A program made the translations under genes and the position numbers. A DNA stretch of 64,000 nt, from positions 1-64,000 of the forward strand of contig NZ_BCSW01000011.1 in NCBI RefSeq assembly GCF_001571065.1, read 5' to 3'. Source of the stretch: Dietzia cinnamea NBRC 102147. Its GTDB lineage: Bacteria; Actinomycetota; Actinomycetes; Mycobacteriales; Mycobacteriaceae. This document shows, in pieces, positions 36,467 to 45,621 of this stretch. The first letter of the stretch is position 1. Every line of letters starts with the position of its first letter. The notes below the pieces were generated by a model that was not told where the DNA came from, did not search any database, and saw only the letters and a list, made by a program, of their open reading frames with translations.

Positions 36467-37692
36467 CCCCGTCCCCCTTCGGAAGCGGGCGTCATGGGCC
36501 ACCCGCGGTTGCCCTCGACCGTCCCCGGCACCGGGATGGACTGCTTCATCTCGCCGGCGAGGATGCCGAGCGGCAGATCCGGGTTGGACGTGCGCAGTTC
36601 CTGGTTGCGCTGGGGCGCGAGCGCCTCGCACGCCTGGATGTCGGCGCGACGGAGGTTGTCCAGCTCCTGGAACAGTTCGTTGCCCGGGTTGAGCCGGCCC
36701 AGCTTCATGATCTGGCACAGGATGCCGGCCGGGTTCTGCTTCTCGGGGATGTTCGGGCGCATCGACAGGGTGCCGGACTCCGCGTCGTAGGCGTTGATGA
36801 GGTTGGCCAGCGCCAGGGGCGCGGTCTTGAGGATCTCCTCGAGGTCGTCACGCTGGTCGGCGGTGATCTGGCTGATCGTCACCAGGCGGTCGGCGTTGCT
36901 GCGGATCACGTCCTGGTTGTCCCGCACGAGACGCGCGACGTCGGCCAACGCGTAGCTCAGTTCGCCCAGCGCACCCTGGAGGTCCTCACGCTGCCCGGCC
37001 ACCGTCTGGTTGAAGGAGGCCATCTGGGAGTTGAACTCGCGCACCTGGGCGTCGTTCTCCGCCAGCATGGTGACGAAGGACTGCAGGTTGACCACGGTCT
37101 CGCTGATGTCCTGGCTCGAGTCGGCCAGTGTCGTCGCGGCGCGGGACAGTTCGTCGATCGAGCGCCCCAGGGCGGCACCGTTGTCGGCGAGGGTGTCGGC
37201 GGAGGTGGCGACGAAGCGGTCGAGGGCACCGTCGCGGTTCGCGCCGTCGGGGCCGAGCGCCTCGGTGAGGTCCTTGACCGACGCGTACAGCTTGTCGACC
37301 TCGACGGGCGTCGCCGTCCGCTCGATCGGGATGTGCGCGCCCGACTCCATGATCGGGCCGCCCGAGTACGCCGGGACGATCTGGATGTTGCGGTCCGGGA
37401 TCACCGAGGGGGTGACCTGGACGGCCTTGGCGCCGGCGGGGAGGTCGATGCCTCTGCGCACGTGGAGGCGCACCTCGACGGTGTCACCCATGGGGGTGAC
37501 CTCTTCGACCGATCCGACCGTCACGCCGAGGATGCGGACGTCGGTGCCCTCGGAGATGCCCACCGCGGACGGGAACGTCGCGGTGATGGTGGTGCGCCCG
37601 AGTCGGGTCACCGCGAGGTAGGTGACGGCGACGACCGCGACGACGACGACGAGGAGCAACGCCACCAGCCAGTACGGCAGCTTCTTGTGCAT
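36463..37692 (-). CDS. mceD: Mce family protein D
   Basis: Protein of 409 residues from ATG 37692, which shares one base with the mceC stop. An N-terminal anchor (YWLVALLLVVVVAVVAVTYLA) precedes the MCE domain (TITATFPSAVGISEGTDVRI, then GVTVGSVEEV). Helical heptad-like segments cover residues 140-290 (LTEALGPD onward), and the tail ends in a Pro/Gly-rich stretch. It is one of six subunits of the predicted lipid-transport tube, placed by gene order between C and E. Confidence 0.9.
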   Translation of the reverse strand: MHKKLPYWLVALLLVVVVAVVAVTYLAVTRLGRTTITATFPSAVGISEGTDVRILGVTVGSVEEVTPMGDTVEVRLHVRRGIDLPAGAKAVQVTPSVIPDRNIQIVPAYSGGPIMESGAHIPIERTATPVEVDKLYASVKDLTEALGPDGANRDGALDRFVATSADTLADNGAALGRSIDELSRAATTLADSSQDISETVVNLQSFVTMLAENDAQVREFNSQMASFNQTVAGQREDLQGALGELSYALADVARLVRDNQDVIRSNADRLVTISQITADQRDDLEEILKTAPLALANLINAYDAESGTLSMRPNIPEKQNPAGILCQIMKLGRLNPGNELFQELDNLRRADIQACEALAPQRNQELRTSNPDLPLGILAGEMKQSIPVPGTVEGNRGWPMTPASEGGRG

Positions 37693-38714
37693 CACTTGAT
37701 CCCACTCTGTCGGGCCGGCGTCCGGGCGCCCGGGTAGAAGGGCGGTTCCGGCGCTCCCGGCGGGATGAGGTTGGTGACCACGGAGTCGAACCACCGGCCG
37801 GTGCCCAGCATGTTGGCGTACAGCCGGTAGAAGGGCGCGAGGTTGTGGATGGACTTCTTGAGGTCCTCCTCGTGGTCGGTGAGGATCTCCAGCGCGGAGT
37901 CGAGACTGTCGAGCGTCGGGCCGAACTTCGCCTCGTTGTCCGCCACGAACAATCGCAGCTCGGTCGACAGACCGCGGGTCGACGCCAGGACCAGTTTGAG
38001 GGTCTCCGCGCGCTCGTTGAGCTCGCCGAGCAGCTGACCGGTGCCGATGATGAGCCGGCGGAAGTCGTCGTTGCGCTCGGCGAGGATCCGCGAGCTCGTC
38101 CGGGTGGCCTCGAGCAGCTGCCGCAGTTCGGCGTCCCGGCTGGAGATGGTCTGGGACAGCCGCGCGACGCCGTCGACCGCGCCGCGGAACTCCTCGGGTG
38201 AGGCCTGCATCGCGTCGGTGAGGGTGTCCAGACTCTCCGCCAACTTGACGTCGTCGATCTCGTCGAGCGTCTCGGCCGCGGAGGAGAACGCCGTGACCAC
38301 GTCGTACGGGGCCACCGTCCGTTCGAGCGGGATCGGTTCGGACCGGTTCAGCTCGCCCGTCCCCGCGGGGTCGAGCGCGAGGAACTTCTGCCCCAGGACG
38401 GTCTTGACCTGGATGCTCGCCCGGGTGTCGTCGCCGAGCCAGGCGTCCTCGGCCCGGAAGCCCACGAGTACCTTGTCTCCCTCGAGCTCGACGTCGGTGA
38501 CCACGCCCACCTTGATTCCGGCGACGCGGACCTCGTTGCCGCCGGTGAGACCCGCCGCCTCGGAGAAGTAGGCCTCGTACTTCGGCCCCGCCCCGACGAT
38601 GGGCAGGGCGTCCAGTCGGAAGGAGCCGAGCGTGAGCACGAGGATCGTGATCACGCCGATCGCCCCGATGGTGGCGTTACCGAACCGGGGCTCGCCCGGC
38701 TTGCGCCTGCTCAC
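37692..38714 (-). CDS. mceC: Mce family protein C
   Basis: Protein of 340 residues with an N-terminal membrane segment (ATIGAIGVITILVLTLGSF), the MCE domain (YEAYFSEAAGLTGGNEVRVAG, then GVVTDVELEGDKV) and a helical domain ending near residue 300. The start overlaps the mceB stop by 4 bp, and its own stop shares a base with the mceD start. It is shorter than D, E and F and lacks their extended Pro-rich tails, as is usual for C. Confidence 0.9.
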   Translation of the reverse strand: MSRRKPGEPRFGNATIGAIGVITILVLTLGSFRLDALPIVGAGPKYEAYFSEAAGLTGGNEVRVAGIKVGVVTDVELEGDKVLVGFRAEDAWLGDDTRASIQVKTVLGQKFLALDPAGTGELNRSEPIPLERTVAPYDVVTAFSSAAETLDEIDDVKLAESLDTLTDAMQASPEEFRGAVDGVARLSQTISSRDAELRQLLEATRTSSRILAERNDDFRRLIIGTGQLLGELNERAETLKLVLASTRGLSTELRLFVADNEAKFGPTLDSLDSALEILTDHEEDLKKSIHNLAPFYRLYANMLGTGRWFDSVVTNLIPPGAPEPPFYPGARTPARQSGIK

Positions 38715-39802
38715 GGGATCCCTCCTTCATGGCATCGCGGTGCGACGTTGGTGTACAGGACGTGGTTGAGCGTGGGTCCTCCGCTCGGCAGCAGGTTCGG
38801 CACGTTGTTACCCGGGCCGTGTACTAGGTCGGCGCCGCACAGATAGAACTGGAACCAGGAACCGAACGAACCCATCCGGATGAGGTTGTCGGTCTTGAGC
38901 GGCATGTTCGTGAGGACCTCGCTGAGCTTCTCCTCGTTGTTGGCGAGATTGTCGGTGACCAACTTGAGGTGGTCTAGCGACTCGGTGACGGCCGGCCGCG
39001 TCCCGGTGACGACGTTCTCGGCCGAGGACGTCAGATCCGCCATCGACTCGAGCGAACCGCCGATGGCGTCCCGCTCGGCGGCCAATCCCTCGACGAGCTG
39101 CCTGGTGGTCACCACGAGTTGCTGGAACTGGACGTCACGCTCGTTGATCGTCTCGAGCACCCTGGTGAGGTTGTCGATGACCTCCCCGATCACCTGATCG
39201 CGGTCGGCCAGGTGGTTGGTGAGCTGGCCGGTCTGACGGACGAGGTTCGTCACCGTGCCACCCTCGCCCTGCAGGACCCGCACCAGCGAGTCGGCGAGGG
39301 CGTTGACGTCCTCGGGCTGCAGGGTGGTGAACAACGGCCGGAAGCCGTTGAACAGGGCGGTGAGGTCGACGGCGGGCGACGTCTTCTCGATGGGGATGGT
39401 GGTGCCCTCGGGAAGAGTCGGCTGGACCGGCCCCGGTTCGCGCGAGATGTTCATGTACCGCTGGCCGATCATGTTGCGGAACCGGAGGCTGAGGTGGACG
39501 TTAGCCGGCAGGGTGCGGTCACCGGCGAGGGTGAAGTACACCTTGGCCTGGTCGCGCTCGTGGATCTCGAAGTCGGTCACGTGCCCCACCACCACTCCCG
39601 CGATCCGGACGTCGTCACCCTCCTCGACCATGGTCGCGTCGGAGAAGATCGCGGAGTACTCGGTGCCCTTCTCGCGAGTACCGCCCCGGATGGTCGTGGC
39701 GAGGACGGTCGACAGCAGACCGGTGACCACGATGAAGATGACGAGCTTGACGAACGAGGACAGCAGGCCCCCGCGGAACAGCGCTCCGAGTCTGGTCTTC
39801 AC
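38711..39802 (-). CDS. mceB: Mce family protein B
   Basis: Protein of 363 residues. An N-terminal anchor (FVKLVIFIVVTGLLSTVLATTI) precedes the MCE domain (EYSAIFSDATMVEEGDDVRIAG and VVVGHVTDFEI). The helical region includes TRQLVEGLAAERDAIGGSL, and a C-terminal segment contains FQFYLCGADLVHG, which resembles the short conserved tail of MceB/C proteins. The start is an ATGA overlap with mceA. Part of the envelope lipid importer. Confidence 0.9.
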   Translation of the reverse strand: MKTRLGALFRGGLLSSFVKLVIFIVVTGLLSTVLATTIRGGTREKGTEYSAIFSDATMVEEGDDVRIAGVVVGHVTDFEIHERDQAKVYFTLAGDRTLPANVHLSLRFRNMIGQRYMNISREPGPVQPTLPEGTTIPIEKTSPAVDLTALFNGFRPLFTTLQPEDVNALADSLVRVLQGEGGTVTNLVRQTGQLTNHLADRDQVIGEVIDNLTRVLETINERDVQFQQLVVTTRQLVEGLAAERDAIGGSLESMADLTSSAENVVTGTRPAVTESLDHLKLVTDNLANNEEKLSEVLTNMPLKTDNLIRMGSFGSWFQFYLCGADLVHGPGNNVPNLLPSGGPTLNHVLYTNVAPRCHEGGIP

Positions 39803-41235
39803 TCGAACGCCACCTCCGTCCCGCGGAGTGCCGGGGCGCCGAGGGCACCGACCCAGCCCGGGATCTCGGCAGCGTCACGGGCGGAGGCGACGCCGTAGAC
39901 CGTGCGGACGGTGTCGGTCTCCAGCGGGGACCCGGCGTAGGCCATGGCCATGACATCCGCGTCCCGTCCGGCGGTCACGGTCGACGGGAACGGACGGTTC
40001 GGCTGCTCGGGCACCGCGCGTCCGGGTGCCGCGGGGACGGAGCCCCTGCTGCGGAGCGCCGGGACCGGACCGTCGAGGTCCAGTGGGTTGGGCAAGGTCG
40101 GCATGCTCTGCGGGCCGGGATTACGCGACGGCGGCTGGAACGCGCCGTCGGCGATCGCCCCGCCGGGGGCCATGGGAAAGATGTCGGGCTCCTGGGCCGG
40201 TTCGTAGCAGCGCGGACCGCGAGTGTCGAAGAACCGCGGCTCGTCCTGGTTGGGCACGTACCGCCCCTTCGGGTTCACCACCTCTATGGTCACCCGGATG
40301 CCGGGGTGCGGGTCCCCCACGCCGAGGATCGCATCGGAGCGGTCCAGGGCGACCATGAAGTTCTCGACGGTGCACGGCAGGGCCGGCGAGTACTCGGCGA
40401 GGTACTCCAGCGAGGTCCGCGAGTCGGCCGCCAGGGCGATGAGGTCCGTGCGGTTGTTGGCCAGGAAACCGGTGAGCACCTCGGCGGAGGTGCTGATGCG
40501 CTGCAGTCCGTCCGCGATGTCGGTGCGTCGCTGGATGACCGTGTCGCCGGTGGTCCGCAGGGCGTCGAGGGCGTGGACGAGATCCGGCAGCGCCTCGGAG
40601 TACGTCTGGGAGAAGGTCGCGAGGTCCTGCAACCCGGACTCCAGGGCGGGCATCTCCTCGGAGATGCCCTCGAAGACCCGGCCGATCTCCACCAGGCTCG
40701 CCCCGATCTCGTCGCCTCGGCCGGCCAGCGCCTGGTTGAGCGCGCCGAGGGTGCCGGCGAGCTTCTGCGGGGGCACGGCCTCGAGCACGGGCAGCAACCC
40801 GTCGAGGACCCGGCCGAGCTCGACCGCGTTACCCCGCGTGTCCTGCTCGATGGTGTCGCCCGGTTCGAGCGCGCCCGTCGGCGTGTCGGGGAAGCCGAGG
40901 TCCACGTAGCGCTCGCCGAACAGCGTCTTGGGCAGGAGCCTGCCGCTGATGTTGGCCGGGAGCTGGCCCATGAAGTCCGGATCGAACTCCATGTTCACGC
41001 GCACCTGGTCGCCGTCGGGCTCGACCCCGGAGACCCGTCCGACGAGGACTCCGCGGGCCTTGACGTCCGCGTCCACGGGCAATGAGTAGGCCATGTCGTC
41101 GGTGACCATGGTGACGCTGTCGGACGCGGTGAATGCGCGGTTGTAGATCGCGACCGTGGTCGCGACGAACGCCACGACGATGACGACGAACAGGGTCGCC
41201 AGGAGTCGCTTGCGTGTCGATGACATCTCGTTCAT
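39799..41235 (-). CDS. mceA: Mce family protein A
   Basis: Protein of 478 residues starting at ATG 41235, whose ATGA overlaps the yrbEB stop; a second ATG at 41226 is possible. The anchor (LLATLFVVIVVAFVATTVAIY) is followed by the MCE domain (MAYSLPVDADVKARGVLVGRV) and a helical region to about residue 300. A 160-residue Pro-rich, low-complexity C-terminus (PNPLDLDGPVPALRSRG and similar) is probably unstructured. First of the six Mce subunits in the operon. Confidence 0.9.
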   Translation of the reverse strand: MNEMSSTRKRLLATLFVVIVVAFVATTVAIYNRAFTASDSVTMVTDDMAYSLPVDADVKARGVLVGRVSGVEPDGDQVRVNMEFDPDFMGQLPANISGRLLPKTLFGERYVDLGFPDTPTGALEPGDTIEQDTRGNAVELGRVLDGLLPVLEAVPPQKLAGTLGALNQALAGRGDEIGASLVEIGRVFEGISEEMPALESGLQDLATFSQTYSEALPDLVHALDALRTTGDTVIQRRTDIADGLQRISTSAEVLTGFLANNRTDLIALAADSRTSLEYLAEYSPALPCTVENFMVALDRSDAILGVGDPHPGIRVTIEVVNPKGRYVPNQDEPRFFDTRGPRCYEPAQEPDIFPMAPGGAIADGAFQPPSRNPGPQSMPTLPNPLDLDGPVPALRSRGSVPAAPGRAVPEQPNRPFPSTVTAGRDADVMAMAYAGSPLETDTVRTVYGVASARDAAEIPGWVGALGAPALRGTEVAFE

Positions 41236-42089
41236 CCGGCCACCCGCACCGTCGTGGTCGTGCCCCACAGGGCGAGTCCGACGAAGAAGTTGAGGATGGC
41301 CACCACGACGATCGTGGTGCGTACCGCGCGACCGACCGCGACGCCCACGCCGGCCGGTCCGCCGGTGGCGGTGAACCCGTAGTAGCAGTGGATCATCACC
41401 AGGACGAACGCGAAGATGATGACCTTGACGAAGGAGTAGATCACGTCTTCGGGCGGCAGGAAGAGATGGAAGTAGTGGTCGAAGGAGCCCGTCGACTGCC
41501 CCTGGACCATCGTGTTGACGCCCCGGGTGGCGAGGTAGGACGACAGCAGACCGACCACATAGAGCGGGATGACCGCGATGAACCCGGCGATGATCCGGGT
41601 GGTCACCAGGTACGGCACGCTGGGGATCGCCATCACCTCGAGGGCGTCGATCTCCTCCGAGATGCGCATGGCCCCGAGCTGGGCGGTGAACCCGCATCCG
41701 ACGGTGGCGGACAGCGCGAGTGAGGCCACCAGCGGCGCGACCTCACGGGTGTTGACGTAGGCCGACAGGAAGCCGGTGAGCACCGAGCTGCCGATCTGAT
41801 CCAGGGCGGCGTAACCCTGGAGCCCCACGACCACGCCGGTGAAACCGCTCATCATGACGATCACGCCGATGGTCCCGCCGAGGACGGCGAGCACGCCCAC
41901 TCCGAAGGTCACCTCGGCGATGAGCCTCAGAACCTCTTTGCGGTAATGGACGATCGTCTGCGGGATCCACCGGATCGCGCGCAGGTGGAAGGCGAGCTGG
42001 TCGCCGAGCGAGTCGAACGAGGCTATGGGGCCGCGGATCATGGCCCGGATCCGGGCCCGGGTGGGGCCGACGTCGGTGTGGATCGCCAT
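41232..42089 (-). CDS. yrbEB: MlaE/YrbE-family permease B
   Basis: Integral membrane permease of 285 residues with five or six hydrophobic segments and the MlaE signature around residues 140-170 (GFTAQLGAMRISEEIDALEVM), including the EEIDALEVM coupling helix that contacts the ATPase. It pairs with YrbEA as the membrane core of the Mce importer. It starts one base after the yrbEA stop and overlaps mceA by four bases, so translation through this part of the operon is tightly linked. Confidence 0.93.
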   Translation of the reverse strand: MAIHTDVGPTRARIRAMIRGPIASFDSLGDQLAFHLRAIRWIPQTIVHYRKEVLRLIAEVTFGVGVLAVLGGTIGVIVMMSGFTGVVVGLQGYAALDQIGSSVLTGFLSAYVNTREVAPLVASLALSATVGCGFTAQLGAMRISEEIDALEVMAIPSVPYLVTTRIIAGFIAVIPLYVVGLLSSYLATRGVNTMVQGQSTGSFDHYFHLFLPPEDVIYSFVKVIIFAFVLVMIHCYYGFTATGGPAGVGVAVGRAVRTTIVVVAILNFFVGLALWGTTTTVRVAG

Positions 42090-42920
42090 CTACGACCCCT
42101 TCGGCGGGACGATCTGCAGGTACATCGCCGTGAGGATGAGGTTGGCGAAGAACAGCAGGAGGAAGGTCAGGACCACGCCCAGGTTGACGGCGTCGCCGAC
42201 CCCCTTGGGACCGCCCTTGGGGTTCATGCCGCAGTAGGACGAGACCACTCCGGCGATGAGCCCGAAGACGAGGGCCTTGAGCGACGACATGATGAAGTCG
42301 GGCAGCTGGGCGAGCGCCCCGAACGACATGAGGTACGCGCCGGGCGTGCCGCCCTGCAGCAGGATGTTGAACACGTAGCCGCCGGCGATGCCGACGATCG
42401 AGACGAGTCCGTTGAGCAGGACGGCGATCAGCATCATGCCCAGCACGCGGGGGACCACGAGTCGCTGGACCGGGTCGATCCCCAGCACCCGCATCGCGTC
42501 GAGTTCCTCGCGGATGGTGCGGGCGCCGAGGTCGGCGGCGACCGCGGACCCCGCCGCGCCGGCAATGAGCAGCGAGGTCACCAGCGGCGCCCCCTGCTGC
42601 ACGACGGCGAGGACGCCGGTGGCCCCGGTGTAGGCCTCCGCCCCGAGCTGCTGGACCAGCGAACCCGTCTGCATCGCGACGACCGCGCCGAACGGGATCG
42701 CCACGAGCGCCGACGGCAGGATCGTCACCGAGGCGATGAACCAGGACTGCCCGATGAACTCACGGAACTGGAACGGTCGTCTGAAAATTCCCCGCAGCAC
42801 CTCGAGGAAGAGTCGGAACACCTTGCCGGCCTCGCCGAACGCGGTGCGGACGCCACCGCCGACATCCGACGGCGACACCCCTGTTCTTCTCTCTGGCTGC
42901 TGGGTCGTGCCCTCCGCCAT
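42090..42920 (-). CDS. yrbEA: MlaE/YrbE-family permease A
   Basis: Permease of 276 residues from ATG 42920. It contains ADLGARTIREELDAMRVLGIDPVQ around residue 130, the MlaE coupling helix, and several membrane segments (IASVTILPSALVAIPFGAVVA, LGMMLIAVLLNGLVSIVGIA, VVLTFLLLFFANLIL). It forms the heterodimeric channel with YrbEB. The gene lies 25 bp after the ATPase gene mceG on the same strand, so ATPase, permeases and Mce subunits appear to be one transcript. Confidence 0.93.
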   Translation of the reverse strand: MAEGTTQQPERRTGVSPSDVGGGVRTAFGEAGKVFRLFLEVLRGIFRRPFQFREFIGQSWFIASVTILPSALVAIPFGAVVAMQTGSLVQQLGAEAYTGATGVLAVVQQGAPLVTSLLIAGAAGSAVAADLGARTIREELDAMRVLGIDPVQRLVVPRVLGMMLIAVLLNGLVSIVGIAGGYVFNILLQGGTPGAYLMSFGALAQLPDFIMSSLKALVFGLIAGVVSSYCGMNPKGGPKGVGDAVNLGVVLTFLLLFFANLILTAMYLQIVPPKGS

Positions 42921-42945
42921 GTATTCTCCCCCGACCTCTCCTGCC

Positions 42946-44112
42946 TCAGTGCTGACCGGAACCGTAGTGGTCGTCGAGCCCCGACGGGCTCGCACCTCCC
43001 GGCGTGGCGGCGTGTGCGGGGGTCGTGGCGGGCTCTGCAGCGGTGGTCGCAGAGTCGGCGTGGGCCGACTCCGCGGGCACGGAATCCTGGGTGTGGGCGG
43101 CGGCGGTCGAGCGTCCGTTGCCGTGCCCACGGGCGGCCCACTCCGTCCGGATGGCCTCCCGGGCCTCGGGCGGAAGGGCGTCGAGCATCTCGGCGACCCG
43201 CTTCTCGCGGCGGAGTTCGCCCTGACGCTGCGGGCTGCCGGGGGTCGGCTGCATCTGCGGCGGAACGCCCTTGACCTCGTCCTCGCCCGGGGAGCCGTCG
43301 TTGTGGCCGGCCTCGGCGTGAGCCTGCTCCTGGCGCATCTGCGCGTCGTCCTTCTCTTCGGACATGCCGATGGGCCCGAGCTTCGATCCGCGCAGGAACT
43401 GGCGGACCGACGGCTCCTCGCTGGTGAGCAGCACCTCACGCGGGCCGAACATCACGAGGTTCTTGCGGTAGAGCATGCCCAGGTTGTCGGGGACCGTGCG
43501 CGCGAGGTTGATGTTGTGCGTCACGATGAGGATCGTGGCGTCGATCTGCGCGTTGATGTCGATCAACAGCTGCGCGAGGTACGTCGTGCGGACCGGGTCG
43601 AGGCCCGAGTCGGGCTCGTCGACGAGGATGATCTCCGGGTCGAGCACCAGCGCGCGGGCGAGGCCGGCCCGCTTCCGCATACCGCCGGAGATCTCGCCCG
43701 GCAACTTGCCCTCGGCACCGGTCAGACCGGTGAGCTCGAGCTTCTCCATGACGATGTCGCTGATCTCGGACTCGGGCTTTCGGGTGTGCTCGCGCAGGGG
43801 GAACGCCACGTTGTCGTAGAGGTCCATGGAGCCGAACAGCGCGCCGTCCTGGAAGAGGACGCCGAACAGCTTGCGGATCTCGTAGAGCTCCTTGGCGGTG
43901 CACTGCAGGATGTCCGTGCCGTCGATGATGATCTTGCCGCGCTCGGGCCGCAGCAGGCCGATGAGCGATTTGAGGAAGACGGACTTACCGGTGCCCGACG
44001 GGCCGAGGAGCGCACTGACCTCACCCTCGGGGAGGGTGAACGAGACGTCCTCCCAGATCTTCTGCGAACCGAAGGACTTGGTCAGCCCCTCGACGGAAAC
44101 CTCGACACCCAC
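42946..44112 (-). CDS. mceG: Mce-type ABC transporter ATPase (Mkl/MceG)
   Basis: Protein of 388 residues if it starts at GTG 44112, which has AGGAG eight bases upstream; a GTG at 44121 overlaps that site and is less likely. Walker A is GPSGTGKS near residue 36, the signature is ISGGMRKRAGLARAL, Walker B is ILVDEPDSGLDP and the H-loop is VTHNI. A 120-residue charged, Ala/Thr-rich tail after the ABC domain is typical of Mkl/MceG. It energises lipid uptake through YrbE and Mce proteins. In M. tuberculosis the mkl gene also lies between rplL and rpoB, but without an mce operon beside it. Confidence 0.93.
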   Translation of the reverse strand: MGVEVSVEGLTKSFGSQKIWEDVSFTLPEGEVSALLGPSGTGKSVFLKSLIGLLRPERGKIIIDGTDILQCTAKELYEIRKLFGVLFQDGALFGSMDLYDNVAFPLREHTRKPESEISDIVMEKLELTGLTGAEGKLPGEISGGMRKRAGLARALVLDPEIILVDEPDSGLDPVRTTYLAQLLIDINAQIDATILIVTHNINLARTVPDNLGMLYRKNLVMFGPREVLLTSEEPSVRQFLRGSKLGPIGMSEEKDDAQMRQEQAHAEAGHNDGSPGEDEVKGVPPQMQPTPGSPQRQGELRREKRVAEMLDALPPEAREAIRTEWAARGHGNGRSTAAAHTQDSVPAESAHADSATTAAEPATTPAHAATPGGASPSGLDDHYGSGQH

Positions 44113-44162
44113 GGCAACCACTCCTCACTGCAGCCATCATCTGTGGCCACGGTCACTGTAAG

Positions 44163-44176
44163 CTACCGCTCCGTAG
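44163..44176. promoter_or_regulatory. Palindrome upstream of mceG, candidate operator
   Basis: CTACCGCTCCGTAG is an inverted repeat with CTAC/GTAG arms, about 50 bp upstream of mceG. It lies just upstream of a TACAGT element that could be the minus-strand -10. Mce operons are usually controlled by GntR- or TetR-type repressors, and no regulator gene is present nearby. Inference only. Confidence 0.3.
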
Positions 44177-44264
44177 GCGTGCGGTGTTACATGGCCCGGA
44201 AAAGTGTTCCGCTCGGATCGTCGAGAGTGCTCGTGGGCGTGGGGATGTGCCGGTCGTACAGACG

Positions 44265-44306
44265 CCACAGGGGCGGCCCGGCGATGTCGCCGGGCCGCCC
44301 CTGTGG
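44265..44306 (-). terminator. 20-bp perfect stem-loop after rplL
   Basis: The arms 44265-44284 and 44287-44306 (CCACAGGGGCGGCCCGGCGA and its complement) pair perfectly, leaving only a 2-nt loop before end-opening. It sits 17 bp beyond the rplL stop and separates the ribosomal operon from mceG on the same strand. Confidence 0.85.
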
Positions 44307-44322
44307 ACGGTGGTGCGTCAGG

Positions 44323-44709
44323 TCACTTGAGGGTGACGGTGGCACCGGCCTCTTCGAGCTTGGTCTTGGCGGCCTCGGCGGCCTCCTTGTCGGCCTTCTC
44401 GATGATCGCCTTGGGGGCGGACTCGACGAGGTCCTTGGCCTCCTTGAGGCCCAGGCCCGACACGATCTCGCGCACGACCTTGATCACGCCGATCTTCTTG
44501 TCGCCGGCCGACTCCAGGACGACGTCGAACTCGTCCTGCTCGGCGGCGGCCTCGCCACCGGCAGCCGGGGCGCCGGCGGCGGCGACGGCGACCGGAGCGG
44601 CCGCGGTGACCTCGAAGGTGTCCTCGAACAGCTTCACGAACTCGGAGAGCTCGAGAAGAGTCATCTCCTTGAAGGCCTCGAGCAGCTCGTCGTTGCTGAG
44701 CTTCGCCAT
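44323..44709 (-). CDS. rplL: 50S ribosomal protein L7/L12
   Basis: Protein of 128 residues forming the flexible stalk that recruits translation factors. An N-terminal dimerisation helix ([22 protein letters not shown]) is followed by an Ala/Gly-rich hinge at about 38-58 and a C-terminal domain with [21 protein letters not shown] and LVESAPK. Length and composition are normal. It follows rplJ by 60 bp with a purine-rich ribosome site, the standard rplJL pair. Confidence 0.98.
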   Translation of the reverse strand: MAKLSNDELLEAFKEMTLLELSEFVKLFEDTFEVTAAAPVAVAAAGAPAAGGEAAAEQDEFDVVLESAGDKKIGVIKVVREIVSGLGLKEAKDLVESAPKAIIEKADKEAAEAAKTKLEEAGATVTLK

Positions 44710-44769
44710 GGTGGCGTCCTTTCTGTTGGTCCCGGTGCCGTCAGACGGCCCGGAAGCATGTGGGGTGGA

Positions 44770-45282
44770 TCAGTTCTTCTTGTCCTGGAGCGCCGCGAAC
44801 AGACGTGCCAGCTGCGAGGCGGGCGCGTTGAACAGGCCGGCGGCCTTGGCCTGGTTGCCCTTGAGGGCACCGGCCATCTTCGCGAGCAGGACCTCGCGGG
44901 ACTCGAGCTCGGCGATCTTGTCGAGCTCGTCGGCGGACAGCGGGGCGCCGTCCATGACGCCGCCCTTGATGACGAGCGCCTTGTTGTCCTTGGCGAAGTT
45001 CTTGAGCGCCTTGGCGGCGTCCACGACCTCACCGGTGACGAACGCGATGGCGGTGGGACCGGACAGGAGGTCGTCGAGACCCTCGACTCCGGCTTCCTCG
45101 GCCGCACGCTTGACCAGGGTGTTCTTGGCCACGGTGTACGTGGCCGCGTCACCCAGCGTCTTGCGCAGCTCGGTCACCTGGGGAACGGAGAGTCCGCGGT
45201 ACTCGGTGACCACGGCGGTGGAGGAGTTCTGGAAGTGCTGCTTGATCTCCTCGACGGCCTGGACCTTTGCGGGCTTTGCCAT
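44770..45282 (-). CDS. rplJ: 50S ribosomal protein L10
   Basis: Protein of 170 residues that anchors the L7/L12 stalk to 23S rRNA. It begins [13 protein letters not shown], has [18 protein letters not shown] near residue 35 and VKRAAEEAG, and ends in the helix that binds L12 dimers ([15 protein letters not shown]). AAAGGAGG precedes the ATG. The long upstream leader suggests autogenous control by the L10-L12 complex, as known in other bacteria. Confidence 0.98.
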   Translation of the reverse strand: MAKPAKVQAVEEIKQHFQNSSTAVVTEYRGLSVPQVTELRKTLGDAATYTVAKNTLVKRAAEEAGVEGLDDLLSGPTAIAFVTGEVVDAAKALKNFAKDNKALVIKGGVMDGAPLSADELDKIAELESREVLLAKMAGALKGNQAKAAGLFNAPASQLARLFAALQDKKN

Positions 45283-45531
45283 GTTTCGCCTCCTTTCTGC
45301 ATCATCTCGCCCGGGAGAGACACGAACGCCCCGTGCGCAGGTGGCACGGGGCGCGGAGGAGGCGGGCCCGCGGGCGCGCTGTCGTCTACGCTGACCGGTG
45401 TTCTCCTGCGCGGGCCGTCCGGGCGCTCCCGGACCCTTCGACCACCCCCGGCGGGAATGGCGACCTGCGGTCTTCGGTGAAACTTGATCAGGCGCCCGGG
45501 GGCCTGGACCTCCGAGCGTTCAAACTTCGGA
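45283..45531 (-). ncRNA. Probable L10 (rplJL) autoregulatory mRNA leader
   Basis: About 250 nt separate the predicted transcription start near 45531 from rplJ. A perfect 10-bp hairpin, CGCCCCGTGC (45327-45336) with GCACGGGGCG (45344-45353) and a 7-nt loop, stands 44 nt before rplJ and could act as an attenuator. Upstream, GACC-GCA-GGTC at 45461-45471 forms a small stem like those in L10-binding leaders. Position and structure fit; the family consensus could not be tested here. Confidence 0.5.
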
Positions 45532-45537
45532 CCCAAG

Positions 45538-45565
45538 GGTATAGGCGGCGGACGCCGCATACCAA
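45538..45565 (-). promoter_or_regulatory. Candidate rplJL promoter
   Basis: Minus-strand TTGGTA (45560-45565) and TATACC (45538-45543) are 16 bp apart, close to vegetative consensus. The spacer is a GC-rich inverted repeat (GCGGCGTCCGCCGC). Transcription would begin near 45531. Confidence 0.5.
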
Positions 45566-45621
45566 ATCGCCCGGGCCGGCCGCGAATGGCGGCAAGTCCG
45601 GCTTTCTGACAGATTGGTCCC

